From the NCBI RefSeq assembly GCF_002105755.1, contig NZ_CP020821.1, positions 62,001 to 126,000 of the forward strand: DNA of 64,000 bases, given 5' to 3'. Origin of the DNA: Mycobacterium colombiense CECT 3035. Lineage in GTDB: Bacteria; Actinomycetota; Actinomycetes; Mycobacteriales; Mycobacteriaceae. Every line of letters starts with the position of its first letter. The stretch's first letter is position 1. The position numbers and the translations under genes are program-made. Positions 49,935 to 59,345 of the stretch are shown one piece after another. The notes under the pieces were generated by a model that did not search any database, was not told the DNA's origin, and saw nothing but the letters and a program-made list of their open reading frames with translations.

Positions 49935-50566
49935 CCGGTGCGGTGTCCACAGCAGCCGCCGACCTGAGTCCGGATACGTCGCGCGCGCCGCAGGTGCCGG
50001 CGCTCAGCGCCTGGTGGGTGCTGATCGCCGGCCTGATCGGCCTGGCGGCGTCGATGACGCTGACGGTCGAGAAGATCGACATCCTGCTCAACCCGTCGTA
50101 CGTGCCGTCCTGCAACATCAACCCGATCCTGTCCTGCGGCTCGGTGATGATCACGCCGCAGGCGTCGCTGTTCGGCTTCCCCAACCCGCTGCTGGGCCTG
50201 GTGGCCTTCACCGTGGTGGTCGTCACGGGGTTACTGGCGCTGACGAAAGTGACTCTGCCGCAATGGTATTGGGTGGGACTGACGGCCGGGGTGGCGGTCG
50301 GTGCGGTGTTCGTGCACTGGTTGATCTTCCAGAGCCTGTACCGCATCAACGCGTTGTGCCCGTACTGCATGGTGGTCTGGGCGGTCACCATGTCGCTGCT
50401 GGTGGTGGTCGCCTCGATCGCGTGGCGCCCGGCGCTGCAAGACCGCCAGACCGGCCCGGCGTGGGTGCTCTTCCAATGGCGATGGTCGATTGCCGCGCTC
50501 TGGTTCACCGCGGTGTTCCTGCTGATCATGGCGCGGTTCTGGGACTACTGGTCGAGGCTGCTGTAG
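49931..50566 (+). CDS. Vitamin K epoxide reductase homologue (DsbB substitute)
   Basis: This 211-aa integral membrane protein has about 5 hydrophobic segments. The VKOR cysteines are the loop pair Cys61 and Cys69 and the quinone-side motif CPYC (143-146). It oxidises the DsbA-like partner using menaquinone, the target of VKOR inhibition by warfarin-like compounds. The GTG start overlaps the partner's stop, a strict translational coupling. It matches Rv2968c. In M. tuberculosis pca (pyruvate carboxylase) follows; here only 10 bases separate it from rsmD. Confidence 0.95.
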   Translation: MTGAVSTAAADLSPDTSRAPQVPALSAWWVLIAGLIGLAASMTLTVEKIDILLNPSYVPSCNINPILSCGSVMITPQASLFGFPNPLLGLVAFTVVVVTGLLALTKVTLPQWYWVGLTAGVAVGAVFVHWLIFQSLYRINALCPYCMVVWAVTMSLLVVVASIAWRPALQDRQTGPAWVLFQWRWSIAALWFTAVFLLIMARFWDYWSRLL

Positions 50567-50576
50567 GTAGCTGCAG

Positions 50577-51131
50577 GTGACCCGGATCATTGGCGGCGCG
50601 GCGGGGGGCCGCCGCATCGCGGTCCCGCCGCGCGGCACCAGGCCCACCACCGACCGGGTCCGCGAGTCGCTGTTCAACATCCTGACAGCGCGCCTGGAGC
50701 TGACCGGGCTCAGCGTGCTGGACCTCTACGCCGGCTCGGGCGCGCTGGGATTGGAGGCGCTGTCCCGCGGCGCCGCCGCCGCACTCTTCGTGGAATCCGA
50801 CCCGCGCGCCGCATTGGTCATCGCCCGCAACATCGAAACGCTGCGCCTGCCTGGCGCGACGCTGCGCCGGGGAGCGGTGGCGGCCGTGCTGTCGGCCGGC
50901 GCCACGGCCGCGTTCGATCTGGTGCTGGCCGACCCGCCCTACGGCATCGACACCGCGGAGGTCGAGGCCGTGCTGGCGGCCTTGGCCGCGCACGGCTGGG
51001 TGCACGGGGGCAGCGTCGCGGTGGTGGAGCGGGCGACCGGCGCAGCGCCGCTGGATTGGCCTGCCGGGTGGTCCGTGTGGCCGCAGCGGGTTTACGGCGA
51101 CACCCGTCTGGAGCTGGCCGAGCGTCAGTGA
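50577..51131 (+). CDS. rsmD: 16S rRNA (guanine-N2-)-methyltransferase RsmD
   Basis: This 184-aa SAM methyltransferase modifies G966 (E. coli numbering) of 16S rRNA. Motifs: [12 protein letters not shown] at the N-terminus, the SAM loop [17 protein letters not shown], and the catalytic NPPY-type motif as DPPYG. It corresponds to Rv2966c (about 188 aa). It sits, as usual, directly before coaD. The GTG start is 10 bases after the VKOR stop. Confidence 0.94.
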   Translation: MTRIIGGAAGGRRIAVPPRGTRPTTDRVRESLFNILTARLELTGLSVLDLYAGSGALGLEALSRGAAAALFVESDPRAALVIARNIETLRLPGATLRRGAVAAVLSAGATAAFDLVLADPPYGIDTAEVEAVLAALAAHGWVHGGSVAVVERATGAAPLDWPAGWSVWPQRVYGDTRLELAERQ

Positions 51132-51241
51132 GGTCGGCGTGTACCGTCATTCGTCATGGCGCCGCCCCTCAGCATCGCTTCGCACTGCGTCGTCTCGGCG
51201 CGCGTCATGGCGAGACGACCCGTTCACCCCGGAGCGCCCGC

Positions 51242-51724
51242 ATGAGCGGCGCGGTGTGTCCCGGTTCGTTCGACCCGGTGACGTTGGGTCACATCGACGT
51301 CTTCGAGCGCGCGGCGGCTCAGTTCGACGAGGTGGTGGTGGCGATCCTGACCAACCCCGCCAAGAAGGGCATGTTCGATCTGGACGAGCGGATCGCGATG
51401 ATCAACGAATCGACGACGCACCTGCCCAACCTGCGGGTGGAAGCCGGGCAGGGTCTGGTGGTGGACTTCGTCCGGTCGCGCGGCATGACCGCCATCGTCA
51501 AGGGGCTGCGCACCGGCACCGACTTCGAATACGAGTTGCAGATGGCGCAGATGAACAGGCACGTCGCGGGCGTGGACACCTTTTTCGTCGCCACCGCCCC
51601 GCGCTACTCGTTCGTGTCGTCCTCGCTGGCCAAAGAGGTCGCGATGCTCGGTGGTGACGTGTCAGAACTGCTGCCCGAACCGGTGAATCGTCGCCTGCGC
51701 CAAAGGCTTTCGGATAAGTCCTGA
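51242..51724 (+). CDS. coaD: Phosphopantetheine adenylyltransferase
   Basis: This 160-aa nucleotidyltransferase makes dephospho-CoA from 4'-phosphopantetheine and ATP. The [10 protein letters not shown] motif (8-17), [12 protein letters not shown] and the late segment [12 protein letters not shown] (ISS-type motif) are intact. It is the known Rv2965c product (161 aa). A 110-base gap follows rsmD; the ATG at 51242 is preferred over the longer open frame to 51056, which overlaps rsmD. Confidence 0.96.
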   Translation: MSGAVCPGSFDPVTLGHIDVFERAAAQFDEVVVAILTNPAKKGMFDLDERIAMINESTTHLPNLRVEAGQGLVVDFVRSRGMTAIVKGLRTGTDFEYELQMAQMNRHVAGVDTFFVATAPRYSFVSSSLAKEVAMLGGDVSELLPEPVNRRLRQRLSDKS

Positions 51725-51993
51725 CCCGGCTGCCCGACGCCGGAAGCCCGGCGCGGCAATCGGATCGACGATCCCGGCCACGGCCTGGAGTATTCGTGCA
51801 CGCAGCGGGTACCCGAGTTCTCCGTCGATTGGCCGTGAGTCCCTCGCAAGGGGCGGTCGACGGGTTCGAGCGCGCCACGGGCAACCCAGTCCACCGGAAA
51901 AGATCGCAGACGCCCACGCAGAACGTATCTTGAAGGTCTGATCCGGAGGAGGGGGTACGCGAGGTCGCCGACGTCGATAGGAGAACGGCAGCC

Positions 51994-53702
51994 ATGATGG
52001 TAGACAATCTGTTCGACGTACCCGAGGCCGCGGCCGATCTGGTCGCGCTGCTCGCCGACGAGGGAGTCACGCACTTCTTCATCAACCCCGGAACGGATTC
52101 CGCGCCGATCCAGGAGGCGCTGGCGGCGGCGCGCGCCGCCGGCACGCCGAGCCCGCAGGCGGTGTTGTGCGTGCACGAGAGCATCGCCCTGGCGGCCGCC
52201 ATCGGCCACCACATGGCCAGTGGCCGCCCGCAGGCGATCATGGTGCACGTCGACGCCGGGACGCTGAATCTGGGCTGCCAGCTACACAACGCGCAGCGCA
52301 ACGGAACTCCGGTGGTGATGTTCGCCGGGCGCACTCCGTACAGTTCGGCGCCGCAGGTGCGCGGTCATCGCGATACCTACATCCATTGGCAGCAGGAGCA
52401 ACTCGACCAGCCGGGCGTGGTGCGCAACTACGCCAAGTGGCACATGGAGGTGCCGCGCGGCCGCGAGCTGGCCCCGATCGTGCGCCGGGCATTCCAGGTC
52501 GTCCAATCCTGCCCGTCCGGTCCCGCGTACGTGATGCTGCCGCGAGAAGCCTTGATGGAGCCCGGCGCCGGTGCGTTGCCGCGCCGGCTGCAGCCGGCCG
52601 TACCCCCCGGCCCGGACCCGGGCGCCCTCGGACGGTTGGCGGGAATCCTGGTGGCGGGCAAGCGGGTCGTCATCGTCACGGCCCGCACGGCCGCCGACCC
52701 GGGGACCGCGACCGTGCTGGGCCGCATCGCCGAGCTGCTCGGAGCGCCGGTGATCGATCAGGGCGACCGCGCCAACCTGCCGCCGGGGCATCCGCTGCAC
52801 GTGGTGGGCGACGCCACGCCGCTGGAGAGTGCCGACACGGTGCTGCTGCTGGACTCCGAGGTGCCCTGGGTGCCGTCGGAACTGGCCCGCCCGCGGACGC
52901 GCGGGTGGTGCAGATCGACGGGGATCCGGTCAAGCCGAGCATGCCGCTGTGGTCGTATCCGGTCGAGGTCGCATTGACCGCCGACACCCGCGTGGCGTTG
53001 CTGCTGCTCGAGCAGACACTGTTGCGGCTGGCCAACGACGAGCTGCGGGAGAAGTGGGCCGCGCGCCGGCAGGCGGCGGAGGCCGAGACCGCCGAACGCG
53101 GCCGCGACGCGATCCGCCGCGCCGCCTCCGACCGGCCGGCGGATCTCCCCGATGCGATGCTGGCCGCGCTGGCCGGCGCCCTACCCGACGACGCGGTCGT
53201 GGTCCAGGAGGCTGTGACCAACCGGGCCGCCGTGGCGCGGCAGGTGCGCCGGGCGCCCGGGCACCTGTTCGACACGGGCGCACCGGCTTTGGGCTGGGCG
53301 CTCGGCGGCGCCTTCGGGGTCAAACTCGCCCGGCCGGAGGCGCCCGTCGTCGCCATCTGCGGTGACGGATCGTTTCACTTCGGCGTGCCCACCGCCGCGT
53401 TGTGGTCGGCACATCGCCACGGCGCGCCGTTCGTGACGGTCGTCTTGAACAACCGGTCTTACCTGGCCTCCAAACTGCCGGTGATGGGGCTGTACCCGGA
53501 CGGAGTGTCCGTGCGGGAGAACGACTTCGGCGAAACGCGGCTCACCCCGGACACCGACTACGCCGCCCTCGCCAAGGCGTGTGGCGGCAGCGGACGCAGC
53601 GTGCACACGCCGGCGGAGATGAGCGATGCCGTCAAATGGGCACTCGCCGAGGCCGAACAGGGGCGTTGCGCGGTGCTGGACGTGCGGTTGCCGGAAGCCT
53701 GA
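51994..53702 (+). pseudogene. TPP-dependent acetolactate-synthase-like enzyme with a one-base deletion
   Basis: Residues from ATG 51994 give an N-terminal PYR domain (DLVALLADEGVTHFFINPG, the catalytic Glu in CVHESIALAAAIG) and a central domain ending in EVPWVPSELARP. From about 52896 the family sequence continues in another frame: DARVVQIDGDP to a C-terminal PP domain with the TPP motif GDGSFHFGVP and NNRSY, ending at 53702. One missing C within 52891-52895 (CCGCGGAC for CCGCCGGAC) restores a protein of about 569 aa. It is not ilvB; benzoylformate- or oxalyl-CoA-decarboxylase-like or sulfoacetaldehyde-type functions are possible. An AGGAGA RBS precedes the start. It stands where purU lies in M. 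tuberculosis. Confidence 0.8.
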
Positions 53703-53708
53703 CGCCGG

Positions 53709-54875
53709 TCAGTGGTGATGTTCGGATTCGCCGGCGCCGGGCGAGCCGCCCATCATGCGCACCATCGGCAGGCCCCCGGAGGTGACGAACCGGGCGACCA
53801 GGATGGCCGCGAGCGCCAGGAACGCGATGTTGAGCCAGGTCGTGTAGTTCCACGAGATCGACGCCTCGATCACCGTCGCGTTGCGCTGAGTGGGAATGAG
53901 ATGGGTTGTGCCGAAGATCAATTCGACCAGATACCCGGCGGCGACCATCGCGGCGTAGAAGGTACCCAGCAGCGTCAGCATCATCTTGGTGCCGTAGTAC
54001 TTGCGGTAGATGTTGAGGATCGGAAGGATCAGCAGGTCCGCGTAGATGAATGCGATGACGCCGCCGAAGCTGATGCCGCCGTTCCACAGCACCGCTGCCA
54101 GCGGGACATTGCCGATGGAGCACACGAAGGACACGATCGCCACGATGGGCCCCACGATCGGTCCCCATAACGCCGAGAGGCCCGGGTGATCGGCCAAAAA
54201 GAAGACCTGCCAAAACTTTTCGGGGACCCAGGCCCCCACGGCGCCCGCGATCAGCAGGCCCAGGACGAGGTCGCGCAGGATCGCCAGCCACTCCATCACG
54301 AATACGTGCGAGACCGACGTCAGGCCCGCGGGGGAGAACAGCCGTCGCCAGAACGAGCCTTCCCCCTGGATGGACATGTCCATGGCGGCGTGGCCTTCCA
54401 TCGAGCCGGCGATTCCCCGCTCGGCCTGCTCGCGGGCGGCGTCGACGAGCCGTGACCGCACGAACAGCCGGAACAACACGGCCAGCACCACGATCATCAG
54501 CGGCCCGCCGACGAACTCGGCGGCGGTGAACTGCCAGCCCATCAGCAGCGCCAGGATGATGCCCAACTCCACCACCAGGTTGGTGGAGCCGATTTCGAAC
54601 GCCATCGCGGCGGTGAAGTCGGCGCCCTTGCGGAACAGGGACCGCGCCAACGCCACCGCCGCGTACGAGCACGACGACGACGCCGCACCCAGGCCGGCCG
54701 AGATCGCCAGCGTGCGCGGGCGGTCGTCGCCCATCAGCGCCACGATCGTGGAGCGGCGCACCACGGCTTGCACCACCGCCGAGAGGGCGAAGCCCAGGAT
54801 CAGCGCCCACAGGATTTCCCATGTCATCGAGCCCGCGAGCGTCAGGGCGTGCCCGACCGCTGATAGCACCGTCAC
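53709..54875 (-). CDS. UPF0718/ArsP-type permease (Rv2963-like)
   Basis: This 388-aa membrane protein has about 8-10 hydrophobic segments in two related halves. Each has the family motif, here SSCSYAAVALARSLFRKG with a Cys in the first half and FVCSIGNVPLAAVLWNGG in the second. The C-terminal tail ends in EHHH, suggesting metal contact. The M. tuberculosis homologue Rv2963 (about 406 aa) belongs to the copper-induced RicR regulon. The GTG at 54875 has GGAGGA just upstream, and the RicR-like operator lies 57 bases further. The transported ion or metallophore is unknown. Confidence 0.88.
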   Translation of the reverse strand: MTVLSAVGHALTLAGSMTWEILWALILGFALSAVVQAVVRRSTIVALMGDDRPRTLAISAGLGAASSSCSYAAVALARSLFRKGADFTAAMAFEIGSTNLVVELGIILALLMGWQFTAAEFVGGPLMIVVLAVLFRLFVRSRLVDAAREQAERGIAGSMEGHAAMDMSIQGEGSFWRRLFSPAGLTSVSHVFVMEWLAILRDLVLGLLIAGAVGAWVPEKFWQVFFLADHPGLSALWGPIVGPIVAIVSFVCSIGNVPLAAVLWNGGISFGGVIAFIYADLLILPILNIYRKYYGTKMMLTLLGTFYAAMVAAGYLVELIFGTTHLIPTQRNATVIEASISWNYTTWLNIAFLALAAILVARFVTSGGLPMVRMMGGSPGAGESEHHH

Positions 54876-54931
54876 TGTGTCCTCCTGCGGGAAACGAGTC
54901 GTTTCGGGGGCCGCCGGACCCCAGTGCGGAG

Positions 54932-54950
54932 TATACCCCTCGGGGGTATA
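54932..54950. promoter_or_regulatory. RicR-type copper operator (TACCC-N5-GGGTA)
   Basis: TATACCCCTCGGGGGTATA is a perfect inverted repeat with 8-base arms and a 3-base centre. It contains TACCC-N5-GGGTA, the RicR box known upstream of copper-induced genes including Rv2963 in M. tuberculosis. It lies in the 117-base divergent gap, 57 bases from the permease start and 43 from the other gene. Confidence 0.85.
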
Positions 54951-54992
54951 GGTGACGGGCGAAACGTCGCCGTTTTTGCAAGACTCCACCCC

Positions 54993-56060
54993 GTGTGGAT
55001 CCGACTGCTCGGTGCGCCGTGGTGGCAGCGGTGGCTGGTGCAGTTGTGCGTCGCCGTCGTCTGCTTCGGCCTGATCGCCCCGTTTGCCGCGCCGCACCTG
55101 ATGGCCGGGATGCGCTGGCCCTGGCGGCTGCTGTTTGTCGGCGGTGCCGCCGTCTTTTTCGCCGCACTGATGGCGGTGTCCACCCGGCGGGCCTCCCGCG
55201 AGTATCGGGCGGCCACGCGCGGCCTTGACCGTGCCGAGCGATCGCGGGCGATCCGGGCGAGCCTGCGTGGCGAGGTGCCTGCCGGCACGGCCGTCGTGGC
55301 GGCGGCGCTGCGCATCGGCGCCATCCGGCTCGGGCACGGCCGGTCGACGCCGAACCGCATCGCCGTCACGTACGGCCTGCTGTTCGCCGGCTGGCTGCTG
55401 CTCACCGTCGGGGGCGTCTCCACGAACGCCACTCGCCAGACCGTGCTGCAGGGCACGTTGACCGTGTTGGTCGGCATCACCGGATTCCGTAGCTGGTTCG
55501 TTGCGCGCCGCGTCGAGCGTCGAGTTGCGTTGTTGCAGAGCGTATTAGAGCGTACCCCGGATGGGGTCGCCGCTCTCGCCGCGGTGCGGCGTGACACCCG
55601 CCGCCCACGCGACCAGTGGCGGCCGTCCGTGGTGCTGGTCACCGGCATGGTGCTGGTGGTCACCGGGGCGTTGGCGACGGTGTACCTGGCTCACCGCCCG
55701 CCGGCCGATTGCCGCGCCGTCGCCGACATGGAGCGGTTCGTGATCGCGCGTCGCGACATGCTCGACCCGGCCTTCATCTCCGCGGACAGCGGCGGGCCCG
55801 GTCTGGGCGACTACCAGGAGTGGAGCCGGCGACTCCGGGATTACGCGGCGAGCGTTTCGGCCCCCGACGTCGCGCCCCACGTGCGCAGCGTCGGCGATCT
55901 GTCCGATCAGGCCGTGGCAGTGGTCCGAGCCGCGCGGGCCGACCCGGTCGATGCGCAGGCGCCATCCCAACAACAGCGCCGGGGCTCCTATGCCGACATC
56001 ATCGGCAAGCTGCTCGCCGAATTGAAGGCGCTCGACGCCGCGTGCCCGGCTCGGCGATGA
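54993..56060 (+). CDS. Five-helix membrane protein divergent from the permease, function unknown
   Basis: This 355-aa protein has five likely transmembrane helices: about 12-33, 46-66, a pair between about 125 and 180 (YGLLFAGWLLLTVGG, LTVLVGITGFRSW) and VVLVTGMVLVVTGALATVYL near 220. An extracytoplasmic C-terminal domain of about 130 residues with Cys near both ends follows. I do not recognise a family. GTG 54993 is chosen so that the RicR-type operator stays upstream; an ATG at 54924 would put the operator inside the gene. Shared control with the copper-linked permease is inferred from the operator. Confidence 0.65.
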   Translation: MWIRLLGAPWWQRWLVQLCVAVVCFGLIAPFAAPHLMAGMRWPWRLLFVGGAAVFFAALMAVSTRRASREYRAATRGLDRAERSRAIRASLRGEVPAGTAVVAAALRIGAIRLGHGRSTPNRIAVTYGLLFAGWLLLTVGGVSTNATRQTVLQGTLTVLVGITGFRSWFVARRVERRVALLQSVLERTPDGVAALAAVRRDTRRPRDQWRPSVVLVTGMVLVVTGALATVYLAHRPPADCRAVADMERFVIARRDMLDPAFISADSGGPGLGDYQEWSRRLRDYAASVSAPDVAPHVRSVGDLSDQAVAVVRAARADPVDAQAPSQQQRRGSYADIIGKLLAELKALDAACPARR

Positions 56061-56353
56061 AGGCTCGGATAGTGCCCCCGCCGCTCGCGACCTAGACTCG
56101 CTGGCAAATAGCCGGGACCCGGCAACGAAGATAAATGAACCACCCCGCGCGGTCGTCGTGGCCGCGCTAACAGCGTGAACGGGCGCTTCTGCGATGACAC
56201 TGAGTTACCACCGCCGGACGGGAAACGCCGGACGAGGGCGTTTGAGGGGCCCCGAACGGGCGAATACCCGACACACCGGTGTCGCCACCGCAGTCACAGC
56301 GGCATCACCAGGCACACTAGTAACAACAGGATTTTGGCAGACGCCAGGAGGGT
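56061..56353 (+). other. Long upstream region of sepIVA
   Basis: About 290 bases without a convincing gene. TAGACT at 56093-56098 is a plausible -10, preceded by CGCTCGCGA as at gatB and the FAH gene, and would give a leader of about 250 nt. CCGGGACCCGG near 56113 and ACACCGGTGT near 56273 are small palindromes. The last 10 bases include AGGAGG as RBS. No known riboswitch class was recognised. Confidence 0.5.
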
Positions 56354-57097
56354 ATGGCCGTGTATCGAGTCTTTGAGGCGCTGGACGAACTCAGCGCCAT
56401 CGTGGAAGAAGCCCGTGGCGTTCCGATGACGGCCGGCTGCGTGGTGCCTCGCGGCGACGTGCTGGAGTTGATCGACGACATCAAGGATGCGATCCCGGGC
56501 GAGCTGGATGACGCCCAGGACGTCCTGGATGCACGCGACTCCATGCTGCAGGACGCCAAGGCGCACTCCGAGTCCATGGTGTCCTCGGCGACCACCGAGT
56601 CCGAGTCGATGCTCAACCACGCCCGCTCGGAGGCCGACCGGCTGTTGTCCGACGCCAAGGCGCAGGCCGACCGCATGGTGAGCGAAGCGCGTCAGCACAG
56701 CGAGCGGATGGTCGCCGAGGCCCGCGAAGAGTCGGTGCGCATCGCCACGGCGGCCAAGCGCGAGTACGAGGCGAGCGTCGGCCGCGCCCAGGCCGAAGCC
56801 GACCGGCTGCTGGAAAACGGCAACATCTCCTACGAGAAGGCCGTGCAGGAGGGCATCAAGGAGCAACAGCGCCTGGTCTCGCAGAACAGCGTGGTGGAGG
56901 CGGCCAACGCCGAAGCCACCCGGCTCATCGACTCGGCGCACGCCGAGGCAGACCGGCTGCGCGGCGAATGCGACATCTACGTCGACAACAAGCTCGCCGA
57001 GTTCGAGGAGTTCCTCAACGGCACGCTGCGGTCGGTGGGGCGCGGACGCCACCAACTGCGGACCGCGGCCGGGACCCACGACTACGCGGTCCGTTAG
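56354..57097 (+). CDS. sepIVA: Septum/intracellular membrane protein SepIVA (DivIVA-like)
   Basis: This 247-aa DivIVA-like coiled-coil protein has a short N-terminal domain (VYRVFEALDELSAIVEEA) and then a long heptad-rich helix from about 45 to 225, rich in Ala/Glu/Ser/Arg (SEADRLLSDAKAQADRMVSEA repeats). SepIVA of mycobacteria (Rv2927c, 245 aa) is needed for division and polar/IMD organisation. AGGAGG sits immediately upstream of ATG 56354. In M. tuberculosis the PDIM/PGL region precedes it; here a divergent membrane gene pair does. Confidence 0.94.
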   Translation: MAVYRVFEALDELSAIVEEARGVPMTAGCVVPRGDVLELIDDIKDAIPGELDDAQDVLDARDSMLQDAKAHSESMVSSATTESESMLNHARSEADRLLSDAKAQADRMVSEARQHSERMVAEAREESVRIATAAKREYEASVGRAQAEADRLLENGNISYEKAVQEGIKEQQRLVSQNSVVEAANAEATRLIDSAHAEADRLRGECDIYVDNKLAEFEEFLNGTLRSVGRGRHQLRTAAGTHDYAVR

Positions 57098-57152
57098 CCC
57101 TTCGCGGCGGTTCGCCGGGCGGGCGCGCCCTGGAAATATGCGGTCAGCGCCG

Positions 57153-57158
57153 TAGGAT
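57153..57158 (+). promoter_or_regulatory. -10 box for the leaderless DUF177 gene
   Basis: TAGGAT lies 8 bases before ATG 57167, consistent with leaderless transcription of the DUF177-rnc-fpg operon independent of sepIVA. Confidence 0.55.
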
Positions 57159-57166
57159 TTCCTGTT

Positions 57167-57757
57167 ATGACGCGGCAGCACAGCACACCATCGACTCGGT
57201 CACGCCTGGCCGCGCCGATGGCGTTCGACATCAGCCGGCTCGGGCGCCGCCCCGGGGCGATGGTGACCTTGCGGAAAACCGTGCCCAGTCCGTCGCGCAT
57301 CGGGCTGGACATGATCGCGATCGAGGCGGGCGCGCCGCTCGAGCTGGACTTGCAGATCCAATCGGTCTCCGAGGGCGTCCTGGTCACCGGGACGGTGACC
57401 GCGCCCACCGCCGGCGAGTGTTCGCGCTGCCTGACCCAACTCGAGGGGCAGGTGCAGGTACGGCTCACCGAGCTGTTCGCCTACCCGGACAGCACCACCG
57501 AGGCGACCACCGAGGAAGACGAGGTGGGCCACATCGTCGACGACACCATCGACCTCGAGCAATCCATCGTCGACGCGGTGGGCCTGGAACTTCCGTTCTC
57601 GCCCGTGTGCACGCCGGACTGCCCGGGGCTGTGCCCCGAATGCGGTGTTTCGCTGGCCGCCGAGCCGGATCATCAGCACGACCGCATCGACCCGCGCTGG
57701 GCGAAGCTGGCCGGCATGTTCACCGCGGAGTCGGACGAGCCGCGGGGTGAGCGGTGA
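57167..57757 (+). CDS. DUF177/YceD-family protein (Rv2926c-like)
   Basis: This 196-aa protein has the YceD pattern: a central ECSRCLTQL motif and a C-terminal Cys cluster [12 protein letters not shown] that probably binds zinc. YceD proteins are linked to 23S rRNA and large-subunit biogenesis in other bacteria and usually sit beside rpmF; here the neighbour is rnc, which fits rRNA processing. It corresponds to Rv2926c (about 207 aa). The stop overlaps the rnc GTG. Confidence 0.87.
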   Translation: MTRQHSTPSTRSRLAAPMAFDISRLGRRPGAMVTLRKTVPSPSRIGLDMIAIEAGAPLELDLQIQSVSEGVLVTGTVTAPTAGECSRCLTQLEGQVQVRLTELFAYPDSTTEATTEEDEVGHIVDDTIDLEQSIVDAVGLELPFSPVCTPDCPGLCPECGVSLAAEPDHQHDRIDPRWAKLAGMFTAESDEPRGER

Positions 57758-58467
57758 GTTCACGGCAACTGCTGCTCGACGCCCTCGGGGTGGAGCTGTC
57801 CGAGGAACTGCTGTCCCTGGCGCTCACGCATCGCAGCTACGCCTACGAACACGGTGGCCTGCCGACCAACGAACGCCTGGAATTTCTGGGCGACGCCGTG
57901 CTGGGCCTGACCATCACCGACGAGCTGTACCACCGGCACCCCGACCGCACCGAGGGGGACTTGGCCAAACTGCGGGCGAGCGTGGTCAACACCCAGGCGC
58001 TGGCCGATGTTGCGCGCAAGCTGTGCGAGGGGGGCCTCGGCGTTCACCTGATGCTGGGGCGCGGCGAGGCGAACACCGGCGGCGCCGACAAATCGAGCAT
58101 CCTGGCCGATGGCATGGAATCGCTGCTGGGCGCGATCTACCTCGATCACGGCATCGACGTCGCGCGCAAGGTGATTCTGCGGTTGTTCGGCCCGCTGCTC
58201 GACGCCGCGCCCACGCTGGGCGCCGGTCTGGACTGGAAGACCAGCCTGCAGGAATTGACCGCGGCCCGCGGCATGGGCGCGCCCTCCTACGTCGTCACCT
58301 CCACCGGGCCCGACCACGACAAGGAATTCACCGCGGTCGTGGTGCTCGCGGAGACCGAATACGGCACGGGCGTGGGCCGCTCCAAGAAGGAAGCCGAGCA
58401 GAAGGCCGCGGCGGCCACCTGGAAGACGCTCGACGTGCTGGACCCGGCGGGGAAAACCAGCGTCTAG
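57754..58467 (+). CDS. rnc: Ribonuclease III
   Basis: This 237-aa double-strand RNA endonuclease processes rRNA and other duplex RNAs. The nuclease signature [14 protein letters not shown] (about 39-52), the second Asp/Glu site ([16 protein letters not shown]) and the C-terminal dsRNA-binding domain ([33 protein letters not shown]) are intact. The GTG start overlaps the DUF177 stop, and fpg starts directly after its TAG. Matches Rv2925c (about 240 aa). Confidence 0.96.
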   Translation: MSSRQLLLDALGVELSEELLSLALTHRSYAYEHGGLPTNERLEFLGDAVLGLTITDELYHRHPDRTEGDLAKLRASVVNTQALADVARKLCEGGLGVHLMLGRGEANTGGADKSSILADGMESLLGAIYLDHGIDVARKVILRLFGPLLDAAPTLGAGLDWKTSLQELTAARGMGAPSYVVTSTGPDHDKEFTAVVVLAETEYGTGVGRSKKEAEQKAAAATWKTLDVLDPAGKTSV

Positions 58468-59337
58468 ATGCCCGAACTGCCCGAAGTCGAGGTGGTGCGC
58501 CGCGGCCTGCACGCCCACGTCGTCGGCAAGACGATGACGGCCGTGCGCGTGCATCACCCGCGCGCGGTGCGCCGCCACGAAGCCGGGCCCGCGGACCTCA
58601 CCGTCCGGCTGCTGAACGCGCGGATCACCGGCACCGATCGGCGCGGCAAGTACCTGTGGCTGCTGCTCGACACGGAACCCGCTGGGCAGGAATCGGATAC
58701 GGCGCTGGTGGTGCACCTCGGCATGAGTGGACAGATGCTGCTGGGCGAGGTGCCGCGCGCCGACCACGTCCGGATCTCCGCGCTGCTCGACGACGGGACC
58801 GTGCTGAGCTTCGCCGATCAGCGCACCTTCGGTGGGTGGATGCTGGCCGATCTGGTGGAGGTGGACGGCAGCGTGGTGCCGGAGCCCGTCGCACATCTGG
58901 CGCGTGACCCGCTGGACCCCCGCTTCGATGCGGATGCGGTAGTGAAAGTGTTGCGGCGCAAGCACTCCGAGATCAAACGGCAGCTTCTCGATCAGCAGGT
59001 GGTGTCCGGCATCGGCAACATCTACGCCGACGAGGCGCTGTGGCGGGCCAAGGTGAACGGCGCCCGGATCGCCGACACGCTGAGCCGCAAGCAGCTGACC
59101 GCGGTGCTCGACGCGGCCGCCGAGGTGATGCGCGATGCGCTGGCCCAAGGCGGGACCTCGTTCGATTCGCTGTACGTCAACGTCAACGGCGAGTCCGGAT
59201 ACTTCGACCGATCGCTGGACGCCTACGGCCGCGAGGGCGAAGCCTGCCGTCGTTGCGGGGCGGTGATGCGCCGGGAGAAGTTCATGAACCGCTCCTCGTT
59301 CTACTGCCCGAAATGTCAACCGCGACCGCGTGTTTGA
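58468..59337 (+). CDS. fpg: Formamidopyrimidine-DNA glycosylase (Fpg/MutM)
   Basis: This 289-aa bifunctional glycosylase/lyase removes 8-oxoguanine and formamidopyrimidines. The catalytic [14 protein letters not shown]-terminus (Pro2 nucleophile, Glu3), the conserved [20 protein letters not shown] helix-two-turn-helix and the C-terminal zinc finger (CRRCG ... CPKCQ) are intact. It has the same length as Rv2924c. Its ATG directly abuts the rnc stop. With MutT1 elsewhere in this window it forms part of the oxidised guanine system. Confidence 0.96.
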   Translation: MPELPEVEVVRRGLHAHVVGKTMTAVRVHHPRAVRRHEAGPADLTVRLLNARITGTDRRGKYLWLLLDTEPAGQESDTALVVHLGMSGQMLLGEVPRADHVRISALLDDGTVLSFADQRTFGGWMLADLVEVDGSVVPEPVAHLARDPLDPRFDADAVVKVLRRKHSEIKRQLLDQQVVSGIGNIYADEALWRAKVNGARIADTLSRKQLTAVLDAAAEVMRDALAQGGTSFDSLYVNVNGESGYFDRSLDAYGREGEACRRCGAVMRREKFMNRSSFYCPKCQPRPRV

Positions 59338-59345
59338 ACTGCCGC

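Noticed and set aside
50577..51241. Frameshift suspected between rsmD and coaD because of a long upstream open frame for coaD
   Set aside because: Both proteins are complete with normal lengths; the extra frame is simply open GC-rich sequence overlapping rsmD.
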